Part shown: in pieces, positions 36,397-45,786 of the stretch | Layout of the letters: every line of letters begins with the position of its first letter | Position numbering within the stretch: position 1 is the first letter of the stretch | Assembly (NCBI RefSeq): GCF_010728155.1 | Contig: NZ_AP022605.1 | Location: forward strand, 124,001-188,000 | Direction of reading: 5' to 3' | Length of the DNA: 64,000 nucleotides | DNA from: Mycolicibacterium doricum | GTDB taxonomy: Bacteria > Actinomycetota > Actinomycetes > Mycobacteriales > Mycobacteriaceae | The notes under the pieces: generated by a model | Databases searched by the model: none | What the model saw: the letters and a program-made list of their open reading frames with translations, nothing else | What the model was told of the DNA's origin: nothing | Program-made: the position numbers and the translations under genes

Positions 36397-38369
36397 GGCA
36401 CCAGCTGCCCGACACCCGTACCGGCACGTACCCGTCGCCATGGTTGCGGTTGCTGATCCTCTGCACCGCGCTGCTGGGCGTCAACTACATCGTCTGGCGC
36501 TGGCTCGAGTCGATCAACTGGGCGGCCTGGTGGATCGCGGTGCCGCTGGTGATCGCCGAGACCTACAGCGTCATCGACTCGCTGCTGTTCGGGATGACGA
36601 TGTGGAAGATGTTGCATCGCAACCCGCCGCCGCCGCCGCCCGACGACGCGACCGTCGACGTCTTCATCACCACCTACAACGAACCGATCGACATGGTGCT
36701 GGAGACGGCCGAGGCCGCCGAGCGGATCCGCTTCCCGCACTCGACGTGGATCCTGGACGACGGCGACCGCCACGACCTGGCCGAAGCGGCGGCCGAGCGC
36801 GGCATCGGTTACCTCACCCGATCGTCGAGTTGGACGTCGGACAAGCCGCGGCATGCCAAGGCCGGCAATCTCAACAATGCGCTGTTCCAGACACACGGCG
36901 AGTACATCCTCGTACTCGACGCCGATCAGGTGCCCGAACCGGACATCCTCGACAAGACGCTCGGGTATTTCCGCGACCCCTACATGGCGCTGGTGCAGAC
37001 ACCGCAGTATTTCCACAACGTGCCGTTCAGTGACCCGCTGGGAAGCCAGGCGCCGCTGTTCTACGGGCCGATTCAGCAGGGCAAGGACGGATGGAACGCC
37101 GCCTACTTCTGCGGGTCAAACGCGGTGCTGCGCCGGGAAGCGTTGATGCGCCTTGGGGTTCGCGGGTATGTTCGGGCCGTCGAAGAAGGTGTCCGTCGGA
37201 CGCTCTACGCGGCCGGCAAGATGATCAAGTCGGCGCGCAAACAGCCCGGCGGTGACCAACCCGAGGTCCAGAAGGCGCTGGAGTCGGTGGTAAAGGCGGT
37301 ACGCGACGCGCGCGGCCAGCTGCGCGAGAAGCGTGCCCTGGCCGACATCACGTTCGGCTTCCAGCAGCGTGTCGACGCGGCGGCGCGCACGGTGGTCGAC
37401 GCCGACGTCACCGCCATCCGCGCCGATCTGGAGGTCATCACCGCGCTCAGCGCGAGCCCCCAGAATACCGCGACGACAGTGGTGTTCGACGACGAAGCGC
37501 TGGAGTCGCTGGCCGGCCGGGAGTGGTCACCGCTCGGTGCCATCGAATCGATCGGTGCGATGATCCGCGCCGTCGACGTTGGGCGCGACGACGAGGCCCA
37601 ACCCATGCTGCCGATGGCGACCATCTCGGTCACCGAGGACATGGCGACGTGTATGAGATTGCACGCACTGGGCTGGAAATCGGTCTACCACCACGAAGTC
37701 CTCGCCCGCGGCCTGGCGCCCGACGACGTGCGCACCATGCTGACGCAGCGGCTGCGCTGGGCACAGGGAACCGTCCAGGTGATGCTCCGGGAGAACCCGT
37801 TCGTCCAGAAGGGGCTCTCCATCGGACAGAAACTCATGTACTGGGCGACGATGTACAGCTACCTGGCCGGCTTCGCCGCGCTGGCCTACATCGCCGCGCC
37901 CGCGATCTACCTGATCTTCGGCATCATGCCGGTGACCGCCTACAGTTGGGACTTCTTCGGCCGGCTGATCCCGTTCCTGGTGCTCAACCAGTTGATGTTC
38001 ATCATCATCAGCCGCGGCACACCCACCTGGCGGGGTCAGCAGTACAGCCTCGCGCTGTTCCCGGTGTGGATTCGGGCGTGTTACACGGCCTTCCTCAACG
38101 TGGTGTTCGGTCGACCGCTGGGTTTCGCGGTCACCCCGAAGACACGGCAGGAGGCTACGGCAATCCCGTGGCATCTGGTGAAGTGGCAGCTGGCCGCCAT
38201 AGCGATGCTGGTGATCGCGTCGGTCATCGGCATCGTGCAGCTGTACTTCGGCGCGATCTCCGTACTGGGTGTGGGAGTGAACCTCTTCTGGGTGCTGTTC
38301 GACCTGTTGATTCTGAGCGTGGTGTTCCAGGCGGTGCGTTACCGCGGGCGCCGGGACCAAGGAGTGTGA
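36393..38369 (+). CDS. Cellulose-synthase-like GT2 membrane glycosyltransferase with internal insertion
   Basis: 658 aa. Two N-terminal TM helices, then a processive GT2 domain: VDVFITTYNEP, DDG (about 122), LDADQVP (about 176), FCGSNAVLRR (about 240), TED (about 414) and QRLRWAQG (about 452), then several TM helices to the C-terminus. This is the BcsA-like plan for making and exporting a beta-glycan. Unusually, about 150 aa of charged helical sequence (residues 252-405) is inserted between FCGSNAVLRR and TED. The GTG start overlaps the phosphatase stop, and its stop overlaps the STAS start. Confidence 0.87.
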   Translation: MRHQLPDTRTGTYPSPWLRLLILCTALLGVNYIVWRWLESINWAAWWIAVPLVIAETYSVIDSLLFGMTMWKMLHRNPPPPPPDDATVDVFITTYNEPIDMVLETAEAAERIRFPHSTWILDDGDRHDLAEAAAERGIGYLTRSSSWTSDKPRHAKAGNLNNALFQTHGEYILVLDADQVPEPDILDKTLGYFRDPYMALVQTPQYFHNVPFSDPLGSQAPLFYGPIQQGKDGWNAAYFCGSNAVLRREALMRLGVRGYVRAVEEGVRRTLYAAGKMIKSARKQPGGDQPEVQKALESVVKAVRDARGQLREKRALADITFGFQQRVDAAARTVVDADVTAIRADLEVITALSASPQNTATTVVFDDEALESLAGREWSPLGAIESIGAMIRAVDVGRDDEAQPMLPMATISVTEDMATCMRLHALGWKSVYHHEVLARGLAPDDVRTMLTQRLRWAQGTVQVMLRENPFVQKGLSIGQKLMYWATMYSYLAGFAALAYIAAPAIYLIFGIMPVTAYSWDFFGRLIPFLVLNQLMFIIISRGTPTWRGQQYSLALFPVWIRACYTAFLNVVFGRPLGFAVTPKTRQEATAIPWHLVKWQLAAIAMLVIASVIGIVQLYFGAISVLGVGVNLFWVLFDLLILSVVFQAVRYRGRRDQGV

Positions 38370-38710
38370 TGAGCAACTACGCGACCCGGACGACCGATTC
38401 CGGTGTTCTGGTGATCCGGCCGGAGGGGCGCTTGAACATGGTGGCCGCACCGGCGCTGCGCAAGCAGATCCACGAGCTCGTCGACGGCGGCAGTACCCGT
38501 GTCGTCGTCGACCTCAGCACGACCGAATTCATCGACAGCTCGGGCCTCGGCGCGCTGATCTCCGGCCTCAAGGTAGCCAGGCAGGCCGGCGGCGACCTCC
38601 GGATCGCCTCGCCGACCAAGCAGGTGACCACGGTGTTGGAACTGACCAATCTGAATCGCGTTCTCAGTACCTATGATTCGGCTGACGGCGCCTTCGATGG
38701 CGACGCCTGA
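38369..38710 (+). CDS. STAS-domain anti-anti-sigma factor
   Basis: 113-aa RsbV/SpoIIAA-like protein. The phospho-acceptor Ser lies in STTEFIDSSGLGALISGL. Its ATG shares one base with the glycosyltransferase TGA. With the phosphatase before it and the ATPase after, it completes a partner-switching set. Unphosphorylated, it would bind and sequester the anti-sigma-type kinase at 38697. Confidence 0.9.
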   Translation: MSNYATRTTDSGVLVIRPEGRLNMVAAPALRKQIHELVDGGSTRVVVDLSTTEFIDSSGLGALISGLKVARQAGGDLRIASPTKQVTTVLELTNLNRVLSTYDSADGAFDGDA

Positions 38711-39110
38711 TTCGTCGGTGGTACTTGAGACCACGACGGGGCCGGACACCCTCGACGCCGTTCAGCGCACACTCGACACGCTGTGGGCCGAACACGACGT
38801 AGAAGACATGGTGCGCATCCATGTCGATCTCGCGGTCGGCGAGATCGCGGCCAACATCATCGAGCATTCAGGCGGGGGTGACCCCGTCCGGATGCGTATG
38901 GAGGTGACGCTCGACGTGGACGCAGTGCGCACCACCTTCTTCGACGATGGCCACCCCTCGCCGGTCGACCTCGAGGAGGTCAGCATGCCCGAGGAGTTGT
39001 CCGATCGTGGGCGTGGCCTGGCCATCGCGCACCGGGTGCTCGACGAGCTGTCGTACCGCCGTGATAGCGAGGGCAACCACTGGACGCTGGTCCGCAGTCG
39101 CACTGCGTGA
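38697..39110 (+). CDS. RsbW-like HATPase anti-sigma/serine kinase
   Basis: 137-aa HATPase_c_2 protein. The N-box region reads VGEIAANIIEHSGGG, and the C-terminal glycine motif is ELSDRGRGLAIAHRVLD. It should phosphorylate the STAS protein and hold a target, either a sigma factor or, in this context, perhaps the glycosyltransferase. The ATG at 38697 overlaps the end of the STAS gene. No sigma gene follows. Confidence 0.87.
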   Translation: MATPDSSVVLETTTGPDTLDAVQRTLDTLWAEHDVEDMVRIHVDLAVGEIAANIIEHSGGGDPVRMRMEVTLDVDAVRTTFFDDGHPSPVDLEEVSMPEELSDRGRGLAIAHRVLDELSYRRDSEGNHWTLVRSRTA

Positions 39111-39375
39111 GGTGGTGGTCGGACTATCCGGAGGCGGTCAGATGGCAGAATCTGTGCGCCGCAGCGACAGGTCGGCTTCATTGTGCGGACAGCGATCAAT
39201 GGGTGTCGCGCCTGGCGCGTCCGAGCGGTGATCAGCAATCCGCAAGTGGGGAAACGAAAATCTCTGGCGGAAATTGCGACTTCAAGCAAATTTGCCGCTA
39301 TCGTCAGTGGACCACGGAAGCAGTGCCGTGGTGATTCGGATGGCGTCGGGGGATGCATCTTCAAGGGGAAAAGCG

Positions 39376-41511
39376 ATGGATGCTTCGGCGTACATAGGCC
39401 GTGTCGGCGGCTTGGCGGTGGCACTGGGGGTGGGCGCCGCAGTGATGATCGGGCCCCCGGGAACGGCGATCGCCGGAACCGGGGGAGAGTCGTCGTCGCA
39501 GGCTCCATCCGACGACGGACCGAAACCTGCTGCGGAACATGGTGATTCGATGCAGCAGTCGGACGCCGCCGATACCGACGAGGCCGATACCGACGAGGCC
39601 GAGAACGACGAGGCCGAGAACGACGAGGCCGAGAACGACGGGCCCGCCGATCTGGAGAAGCGTGACGACGACGGCGAGGAACCGGTCGTGGAGGAACCGG
39701 TCGGCGAGGAACCGGTCGGCGAGGAACCGGTCGTGGACGAGAAGGGGGCCAAGGGCACGGATTCCGACGCGAAACTTGCGGCCGTCGATCCAGTCGCCCT
39801 GAAGCGTCAGTCGCGCGATCGTGCGGGCGACGCGCTGGAAGCCGCGAAGTCGTCAAAACCCGAGGAGCCCGTAACCCTCTCCAAGACAGTGGGTGTCGAC
39901 CGTACCGTCGTCGATGCGGCGGCGCAGAAGGCCACCGAACATCCCGCCGCAGCGGCGCGGACGGTGCTCGTCGACAACGTCGAGGAGGTGGTGCAGTCGG
40001 TGGTGCCGCAGGCCACGGCGACCATCACGGCGATCACCACACCCACCGCGGCACGCGACCCCGCTCCGGTCATCAACCGGTTGCTCGCCGCATTCGGCCT
40101 CGGTTCGTTGCGCAACCTGCCGTCAGTACCCAGCCCGGCATGGGCGCTGAGCGCCTTGCTGGCGCTGGGCTCGCGACGCGAACTCGACCGGTCACTGGCG
40201 ACGAGTTCCGTCTCGACGAGCGCCCCCACCGTGTCCCTGGCCGCCACGGCTCCGTACGACCCGGCCAAGGACTACAAGGTCACCCCGGTCACCGTCAGCG
40301 GGAACACCGTGCGGATCACGAACGTTACCGGTCCCGGCGGCCTGAACAACACCACCACCCGCTTCGGGATCGGCGGTACGGACCTGGGCATCATGTGGGA
40401 CAACGGGATTCCCGACAACCCGACCACCGCGGTCAACGAACATCAGGTGCTCATCGCGTTCGGCGACACGTTCAGCAACCGAACGCCGGTCCGCACCGGC
40501 GTGTGGCGGATGAACGCGCTGTTGCGCAGCACCGACACGATGCTGTCCAACGGCATGTACATCCCCGACGGCATACCGCACGACCCCGGCATGTACAGCG
40601 GCTCCCCGATGACTGACCCGAACTTCTCGCGCGAGATCATCGGAAACTACCACTACGGCGTCGGACCGGAAGTGACGATGATCCCGACGGCGGCGATCTC
40701 GGTGCCCGGTGCCGGCAAGGACGGCACGACGCGGCAGTACATCAACTACATGGCCGTGAAGTCCTGGGATACGCCCGGCCGCTGGACGACCAATTACTCG
40801 GCCATCGCGTATTCCGACGACAACGGCCAGAACTGGACCGTGGTGCCGGAGTCGTCGGTACGTCCGTCCGCCGCCGGTCGCACGGTTCTGCCGTTCGTCA
40901 ACGGCGATCAGAACTTCCAGCAGGGAGCCTACGTCCGCAAGTACACGGTGGACCCCGTCACCGGTAAGCCGTTGAAAGACACGGTGGGACAGGAAATCAC
41001 CGACGGCTACATCTACTCGTACGGCACTCCGGCGGGACGCGCGGGCACGGCGTACGTGTCCCGGGTCGCCGAAGTCGACATCCTCGACAAGACGAAATAC
41101 GAGTACTGGAACGGGACGTCGTGGACGCCGGGCAACCCGGCGGCCGCCAAGCCGATCCTGCCGTCGTCGACCACGACGAGGTTCTTCGGACTGGTCAAGA
41201 CCACCACCTATCCCACGGTCAGTGAGATGTCGGTGCAGTACAACAGCTACGAGACGACGTACGTCATGGTGTACGGCGACAAGAACAACAACATCGTGAT
41301 GCGCAAGGCGGATTCACCCGAGGGGCCGTGGTCGGCACCGATCACGCTGGTGTCGGCGTCGAAGATGCCGGGGCTGTACGCGCCGATGATCCATCCGTGG
41401 TCCTCGACGGACAACGTCAGCGCCGAGGACCAGAAGTACCTCTACTGGAACCTGTCCACGTGGGGCGACTACCAGGTCAAACTCATGCGCACCGATCTGA
41501 CGAAGGTGTAG
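39376..41511 (+). CDS. Exported DUF4185-domain protein with acidic repeat linker
   Basis: 711 aa. ATG 39376 follows AAGGGG. A signal-like segment (VGGLAVALGVGAAVMIG) leads to a disordered acidic linker with pentapeptide repeats (DTDEA, ENDEA, then EEPVG units). The C-terminal 420 aa is a DUF4185-type domain (GDTFSNRTPVRTGVWRMN, AIAYSDDNGQNWTVV, NIVMRKADSPEGPW), a probable beta-propeller resembling glycoside-hydrolase lectin folds. A surface carbohydrate-related role is plausible. The 265 bp upstream hold no feature I can support. Confidence 0.75.
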   Translation: MDASAYIGRVGGLAVALGVGAAVMIGPPGTAIAGTGGESSSQAPSDDGPKPAAEHGDSMQQSDAADTDEADTDEAENDEAENDEAENDGPADLEKRDDDGEEPVVEEPVGEEPVGEEPVVDEKGAKGTDSDAKLAAVDPVALKRQSRDRAGDALEAAKSSKPEEPVTLSKTVGVDRTVVDAAAQKATEHPAAAARTVLVDNVEEVVQSVVPQATATITAITTPTAARDPAPVINRLLAAFGLGSLRNLPSVPSPAWALSALLALGSRRELDRSLATSSVSTSAPTVSLAATAPYDPAKDYKVTPVTVSGNTVRITNVTGPGGLNNTTTRFGIGGTDLGIMWDNGIPDNPTTAVNEHQVLIAFGDTFSNRTPVRTGVWRMNALLRSTDTMLSNGMYIPDGIPHDPGMYSGSPMTDPNFSREIIGNYHYGVGPEVTMIPTAAISVPGAGKDGTTRQYINYMAVKSWDTPGRWTTNYSAIAYSDDNGQNWTVVPESSVRPSAAGRTVLPFVNGDQNFQQGAYVRKYTVDPVTGKPLKDTVGQEITDGYIYSYGTPAGRAGTAYVSRVAEVDILDKTKYEYWNGTSWTPGNPAAAKPILPSSTTTRFFGLVKTTTYPTVSEMSVQYNSYETTYVMVYGDKNNNIVMRKADSPEGPWSAPITLVSASKMPGLYAPMIHPWSSTDNVSAEDQKYLYWNLSTWGDYQVKLMRTDLTKV
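39571..39735 (+). repeat. Two families of in-frame 15-bp tandem repeats
   Basis: Five units of the GATACCGACGAGGCC/GAGAACGACGAGGCC type at 39571-39645 and four GAGGAACCGGTCGGC-type units from 39676, all in the linker of the DUF4185 protein. Each unit encodes five residues, so copy-number changes keep the frame. Confidence 0.85.
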
Positions 41512-41541
41512 CGCCACGGCCGCCGCGGAGACAATCGGGAG

Positions 41542-42018
41542 ATGAAGCGAAGGACGCTCGCCACGCTGGCCCTCAGCGCTGCCGTACTGGGCCTGCCGGC
41601 CACGGCCGCCGCGCACGCCGCTCCGCCGACCCCGCAGCCGGGAGCGGACTGCCCACCTGCGGTGGAAGGTGCGTTGTCGCACACCGCCGACGACACCGTC
41701 GTGCAGTGCACCGCGAGCCGCTGGGAGGTCCAAGGGGGACCGTACCCGTCGAGCAACCGCTGGTTCTCCGGTGGCGACGGTCTCGACCTGCACGGGCAGG
41801 GGATGCGCCACCCCGAGATGATGTCGGGGCCGTGGACGGGGATCCCGCAGGATCCCGCCGCCCGGTGCCGTGCCGAGCAGGCTGCCGTCGTGAGCGCCGG
41901 GAAGGTGGGGCAACCGCAGGTCGCCGAGGGTGAGCCGGGACAACCGCTGCGATTCGAGGTGCTGCCGGTGATGTTCACGATCCATCTCAGCGGCAACTGT
42001 CTCTGGCAGGCCGGCTGA
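41542..42018 (+). CDS. Secreted hypothetical protein (158 aa)
   Basis: A Sec signal peptide is clear (MKRRTLATLALSAAVLGLP, cleavage near AHA). The mature part has four Cys residues, probably two disulphides, and no known motif. It lies 30 bp after the DUF4185 gene on the same strand and could be co-expressed with it. Confidence 0.65.
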   Translation: MKRRTLATLALSAAVLGLPATAAAHAAPPTPQPGADCPPAVEGALSHTADDTVVQCTASRWEVQGGPYPSSNRWFSGGDGLDLHGQGMRHPEMMSGPWTGIPQDPAARCRAEQAAVVSAGKVGQPQVAEGEPGQPLRFEVLPVMFTIHLSGNCLWQAG

Positions 42019-42110
42019 GCCCTGGTCGCAGGACCGTTGCCGGGGCGAACTTGAATCGCGCTCGCACAGCGGTATGGTCAGTCCCAATTGTGCAACCAGA
42101 GGAACGATCA

Positions 42111-43394
42111 GTGGACCTAGTACTCGGCGTGTCGGTGACATCGGCGGCGCTTCGCTTCGTGCTCGTCGAAGGAGCGGCAGGTGACGGCGCCACCGTCGAC
42201 AGTGGAACGCTTGCCATGCCGGCTCCCGGTGACAGCCTCGACGCACTGGTCAGGGCGGTATCCGGTGAGGGCCCGTACGCGGCGGCGCCGGGACAGCTGC
42301 CGTTGGCCGTCGGGGTGACCTGGACCGACGGCATGGCCAAACAGGCGAGCACCCTGATGGCCGCCCTGACCGCGAGAGGGGCGCAAAATGTCGTCGCGCT
42401 CTCTCCGGCGGAGTCCGCCGCCGCGCTGGCCGCCGGACTGGGTGACCTTGCCGCGCACACCGAAGTCGCAGTGTGCGTCGCCGAACCCGACGTCGCGCTC
42501 GTCGCGCTCGTCACCGCCGACACCGTGCATGTCGACCAAGTCGCCCGCGACGGCGCCGGACCGCTCGCTCGCCTGGTGCAGGAGGCGGCCGACTCGGCCG
42601 AGGGGTACCCCGAGGCGGTCTACGTCCTGGGCTCGGCCGACGATGTCGACGCGGTGGTCACCGCGCTCGCCGGCCGGGTTACGGCTCCGGTGCTGTCTGC
42701 CGCAGAGGCCGACCTAGCATTGGCGCGGGGTGCGGCTTTGGCGTCGGCTCAAGGGTCTGTCGGGGTCCACGCCCACGCCCCGCTTCCGCTGGCTCAGGTG
42801 ACCACCTACGACCCGAGGCCGTGGCTGGCCTGGCGGATCCCCGCACTCACCTCCGTGCTGGGCGCAGCGCTCGTCACATTTGTCGTGTCGGTGTCCGTCG
42901 CGCTGGGCCTGGAGTTGACGCCGCAGATCCGGTCCGACGACGCGGCGACCCGCCAGGTGGCCAGTGCCTCCGATCAGGGCAAGGCCGCGATCAGCGCACC
43001 CGGTCCCGCGGCGCTCCAGAAGGCGCCGAAACCGGCCGCGCCGCCGCCTCCACCTCAGGCGCCGCCGGCACCGCCGCCCGAGGCGGCCGTCCCGGCGGTG
43101 GACACGGCCCCCGCCGCGCCGGCCCCGGAACCGGAGGTCGCCCCGGTCATCGAGCCGGTGTACGCCGCACCCGAGGTGGCGCCGCCGCCGGCGCCGGTCT
43201 ACGTGCCGCCGGACCCACCGGTGTACGCGCCGCCCGCACCGGCCTACGTCCCGCCGGCACCCGTGGCTCCGGCGTTCACACCGCCGCAGGCGGGATACGT
43301 TCCGCCCGTCGCCCCGCAACAGCCACGGTTACGCGACCGGATCATCGACCGGCTGCCGATCATCAACCGCTTCCACCAACCGCAGTACCCGTAG
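42111..43394 (+). CDS. Membrane protein of the mycobacterial LGVSxTxxxxRxVLVEG family, Pro-rich tail
   Basis: 427 aa from GTG 42111 (AGAGGA upstream). The N-terminal 240 aa opens VDLVLGVSVTSAALRFVLVEG, probably the family catalogued as DUF7159 (recalled, not checked), with a degenerate actin-like look. A TM helix at about 255-275 (SVLGAALVTFVVSVSVALG) precedes a Pro/Ala/Val-rich extracytoplasmic tail. The same architecture recurs at 58439-60205 and, with a true actin fold, at 32241-34085. Confidence 0.75.
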   Translation: MDLVLGVSVTSAALRFVLVEGAAGDGATVDSGTLAMPAPGDSLDALVRAVSGEGPYAAAPGQLPLAVGVTWTDGMAKQASTLMAALTARGAQNVVALSPAESAAALAAGLGDLAAHTEVAVCVAEPDVALVALVTADTVHVDQVARDGAGPLARLVQEAADSAEGYPEAVYVLGSADDVDAVVTALAGRVTAPVLSAAEADLALARGAALASAQGSVGVHAHAPLPLAQVTTYDPRPWLAWRIPALTSVLGAALVTFVVSVSVALGLELTPQIRSDDAATRQVASASDQGKAAISAPGPAALQKAPKPAAPPPPPQAPPAPPPEAAVPAVDTAPAAPAPEPEVAPVIEPVYAAPEVAPPPAPVYVPPDPPVYAPPAPAYVPPAPVAPAFTPPQAGYVPPVAPQQPRLRDRIIDRLPIINRFHQPQYP

Positions 43395-43613
43395 CTAGGC
43401 GTCCTCGCCGCGGTCACGGCGCCGCAGCACCACTCCGGCGACGCCACACAGCAAGCCGACCGTCAGCGCGACAGTGGCGACGGTGAGCCCGGCCTGACCC
43501 GCCGACGACTCGATGCCGAGCATCTGCGCGCGTCCCCAGGTGACCCACCCGATCAGCACAGCCTTCACGGTGAGGATCACCGAGACGATGCCCAGCGCAG
43601 TGGTAGGCCGCAT
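43395..43613 (-). CDS. Small two-TM membrane protein (72 aa)
   Basis: ATG 43613 begins MRPTTALGIVSVILTVKAVL, the first TM helix. The second is VATVALTVGLLCGVAGVV, followed by a basic/acidic tail RRRDRGEDA. Unknown role. It is convergent with the Pro-rich membrane protein gene, with no gap between stops. Confidence 0.6.
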   Translation of the reverse strand: MRPTTALGIVSVILTVKAVLIGWVTWGRAQMLGIESSAGQAGLTVATVALTVGLLCGVAGVVLRRRDRGEDA

Positions 43614-43768
43614 GGGTCCGAGGGTAGGCCCGCCGGGCACATGGGCACATGGGAACTGCGGCCGGTAGAGCGATCGCTTTTCGAGCTCGACTGGCATGTG
43701 ACGCCTGGTTCGTCACCGTTCCGTGACCGACCCGTGACATGACGTAGGTTTTTTCGTACAGTGCTCGG

Positions 43769-44455
43769 GTGGGTAGGCACTCGAAGCCCAGCGGGCATCG
43801 GCGGATTCCGTCGTCGTCGCTTGTGTTGGCGATGCTCGCCGCCCCTGCGGCTGTGGTGCTCGCCGCCGGCGCCGATGTGCACCGAGAATCTGAAACCGTC
43901 GCCGCACCCGCCCCCACCCCACTGCCGCCCGCCGAACTGCCGCCGTCCGACCTGGAGATTGACCTGGAGATCGTGGCGGCGGGGGCGGTCGGAGGCCCCG
44001 TGGACCTCAAGGTCGCGCCGAACGAGACCGTGTCCGTCGCGAACTGGAAGGTGGCCAATCGGGCCTCGTACCGCGCATTGCCGGTCGGGGTGGCGCCGGA
44101 GCAGGGGTTGCAGGTGAAGACCATCCTGGCCGCCCGCGCGATCAGTGCGGTATTCCCCGAGATCCAGCAGATCGGCGGCGTACGCCCGGATGCCCTCAGA
44201 TGGCACCCCGACGGTCTGGCACTGGACGTGATGATCCCCAACCCGGCTAGCGCGGAGGGTATCGCACTGGGCAATCAGATCGTCGCGTACGTGATCAAGA
44301 ACGCCGAGCGGTTCGGTATGCAGGATGCCATCTGGCGGGGCGTCTATTACACGCCCAACGGTCCGCGAGGCTTCGATAACGGGCATTTCGACCACGTGCA
44401 CATCACGACAACCGGTGGCGGCTATCCCACCGGCTCGGAGACATACTTCCGCTGA
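43769..44455 (+). CDS. Secreted protein, M15-like/extensin-like C-terminal domain (Rv0320-like)
   Basis: 228 aa from GTG 43769. A signal/anchor segment (SLVLAMLAAPAAVVLAAGAD) and a Pro-rich spacer precede a C-terminal domain with HPDGLALDVMIPNP and HFDHVHITT. The His/Asp spacing suggests a zinc-binding M15-like or extensin-like fold acting on peptidoglycan, though this is inference. It matches the exported Rv0320 from memory. Confidence 0.65.
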   Translation: MGRHSKPSGHRRIPSSSLVLAMLAAPAAVVLAAGADVHRESETVAAPAPTPLPPAELPPSDLEIDLEIVAAGAVGGPVDLKVAPNETVSVANWKVANRASYRALPVGVAPEQGLQVKTILAARAISAVFPEIQQIGGVRPDALRWHPDGLALDVMIPNPASAEGIALGNQIVAYVIKNAERFGMQDAIWRGVYYTPNGPRGFDNGHFDHVHITTTGGGYPTGSETYFR

Positions 44456-44571
44456 CGGCAATTCGCGCCGGACCGGTCGATCCTGAACACGGCCACTGGC
44501 CCATTCACTGGACATCGCGGGTTGGTGCCCGAAGAAACACGCACTCCGTTTACGGTTTGGGGGTGCCGAAT

Positions 44572-45453
44572 ATGGATCGCCGTAGCGCAATGTTGATGTT
44601 GGGGGTCGGTGTGGCGGCTGCCGCACTACCGGTTGCGAAGGCAGGGGCCCAACCCGTGATCGGCGATGTGCCGCCCGGTCCACCTCCGGGACCCGGCGGG
44701 CCGGGCGCTCCCGTAGCCGCCGCCGCGCCAGGGCCGGGGCTACTGTTCGCCGACGAGTTCAACGGGCCGGCCGGCTCGCCGCCGAACCCCGCGTCCTGGT
44801 TCATCGTTCCGGTGCGTGAGACCATTCGAAATCCCGTCGAATGGGACAAGCCCTACAACATGGGCCGCTACGTCACCGACCAGGAACACGTCTTCCAGGA
44901 CGGGATGGGCAACCTGGTCATCCGAGCCACCCGCGGTCCGGGCGCCAACATCCAGGAGAGGTACGCCAGCGCCAAGATCATCGGTAACTGGCGCGGCGGC
45001 GTGGGGACGACGTGGGAGGCGCGCATCAAGCTCAACTGCCTGACCGACGGCGCATGGCCGGCGTTCTGGTTGGTCAACGACAACCCGGTTCGCGGCGGTG
45101 AAGTCGACCTCGTGGAGTGGTACGGCAACCGAGACTGGCCGTCGGGCACCACGGTGCACGCGCGGTTGGACGGCACGCAGTTCCAGACATACAAGCACCC
45201 GGTCGACGGTGACTGGCACACCTGGCGCATGACGTGGAAGCCGGAAGGCATGTACTTCTGGAAGGACTACGTGCCCGGAATGGAGCCCTTCTTCACGGTG
45301 CTGTCGAATTCGCTGCCCGAGTGGCCGTTCAACGACCCGGGCTACACGATGGCGCCGGTGTTCAACATCGCCGTCGGCGGCTCCGGCGGTCGCGAACCCG
45401 CCGGAGGCAACTATCCGGCGGATATGCTCGTCGACTGGATCCGCGTATTCTAG
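44572..45453 (+). CDS. Secreted GH16 family beta-glucanase-like protein (Rv0315-like)
   Basis: 293 aa. A Tat-like N-terminus (MDRRSAMLMLGVGVAAAALP) and a Gly/Pro linker lead to a GH16 jelly roll. The catalytic ExDxxE motif is in GGEVDLVEWYGNRD, with AWPAFWLVND just before it. M. tuberculosis Rv0315 has this arrangement and is annotated as a beta-1,3-glucanase. ATG 44572 is preferred over GTG 44563. Confidence 0.85.
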   Translation: MDRRSAMLMLGVGVAAAALPVAKAGAQPVIGDVPPGPPPGPGGPGAPVAAAAPGPGLLFADEFNGPAGSPPNPASWFIVPVRETIRNPVEWDKPYNMGRYVTDQEHVFQDGMGNLVIRATRGPGANIQERYASAKIIGNWRGGVGTTWEARIKLNCLTDGAWPAFWLVNDNPVRGGEVDLVEWYGNRDWPSGTTVHARLDGTQFQTYKHPVDGDWHTWRMTWKPEGMYFWKDYVPGMEPFFTVLSNSLPEWPFNDPGYTMAPVFNIAVGGSGGREPAGGNYPADMLVDWIRVF

Positions 45454-45482
45454 CTTTCGCTCCGAAACAGCAACGGAGTCCC

Positions 45483-45729
45483 ATGTCGAACTACGGCCCA
45501 CGGCCGGAGCCCGTCCCGTGGTACTGCTCACCGGCGGTGATGTTCGCCGGCGGTGGAGACGCAGACCGAGACGGTGACGATCACCGAGACCAGCACACCG
45601 CCGCCTCCCACGACGGTCGAGCCCAGTCCGTCGACCAGCACCGTCACCAGCACGACGACGGTGACAGTGACGGCTCCGCCAGCGGTTCCGCGGTCTATCG
45701 CCCGAGGGTCTGCTGAACCACACAAGTAA
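45483..45729 (+). pseudogene. Broken small membrane protein (TM segment lost)
   Basis: ATG 45483 starts MSNYGPRPEPVPWYCSPAVM, like the cytoplasmic start of a one-TM protein. The frame then turns into a low-complexity Asp/His string to 45716. The adjacent frame from 45553 reads a typical Thr/Pro/Val-rich extracytoplasmic stretch (VETQTETVTITETSTPPPP) to TAA at 45727-45729. The TM helix expected between the two halves is absent. I infer a deletion that removed the helix and shifted the frame. Confidence 0.5.
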
Positions 45730-45786
45730 GTGGCGTCAACCGATCTGGGCGGACGTCGATCCACGTGCCCATCAAGACCTTCGCGA

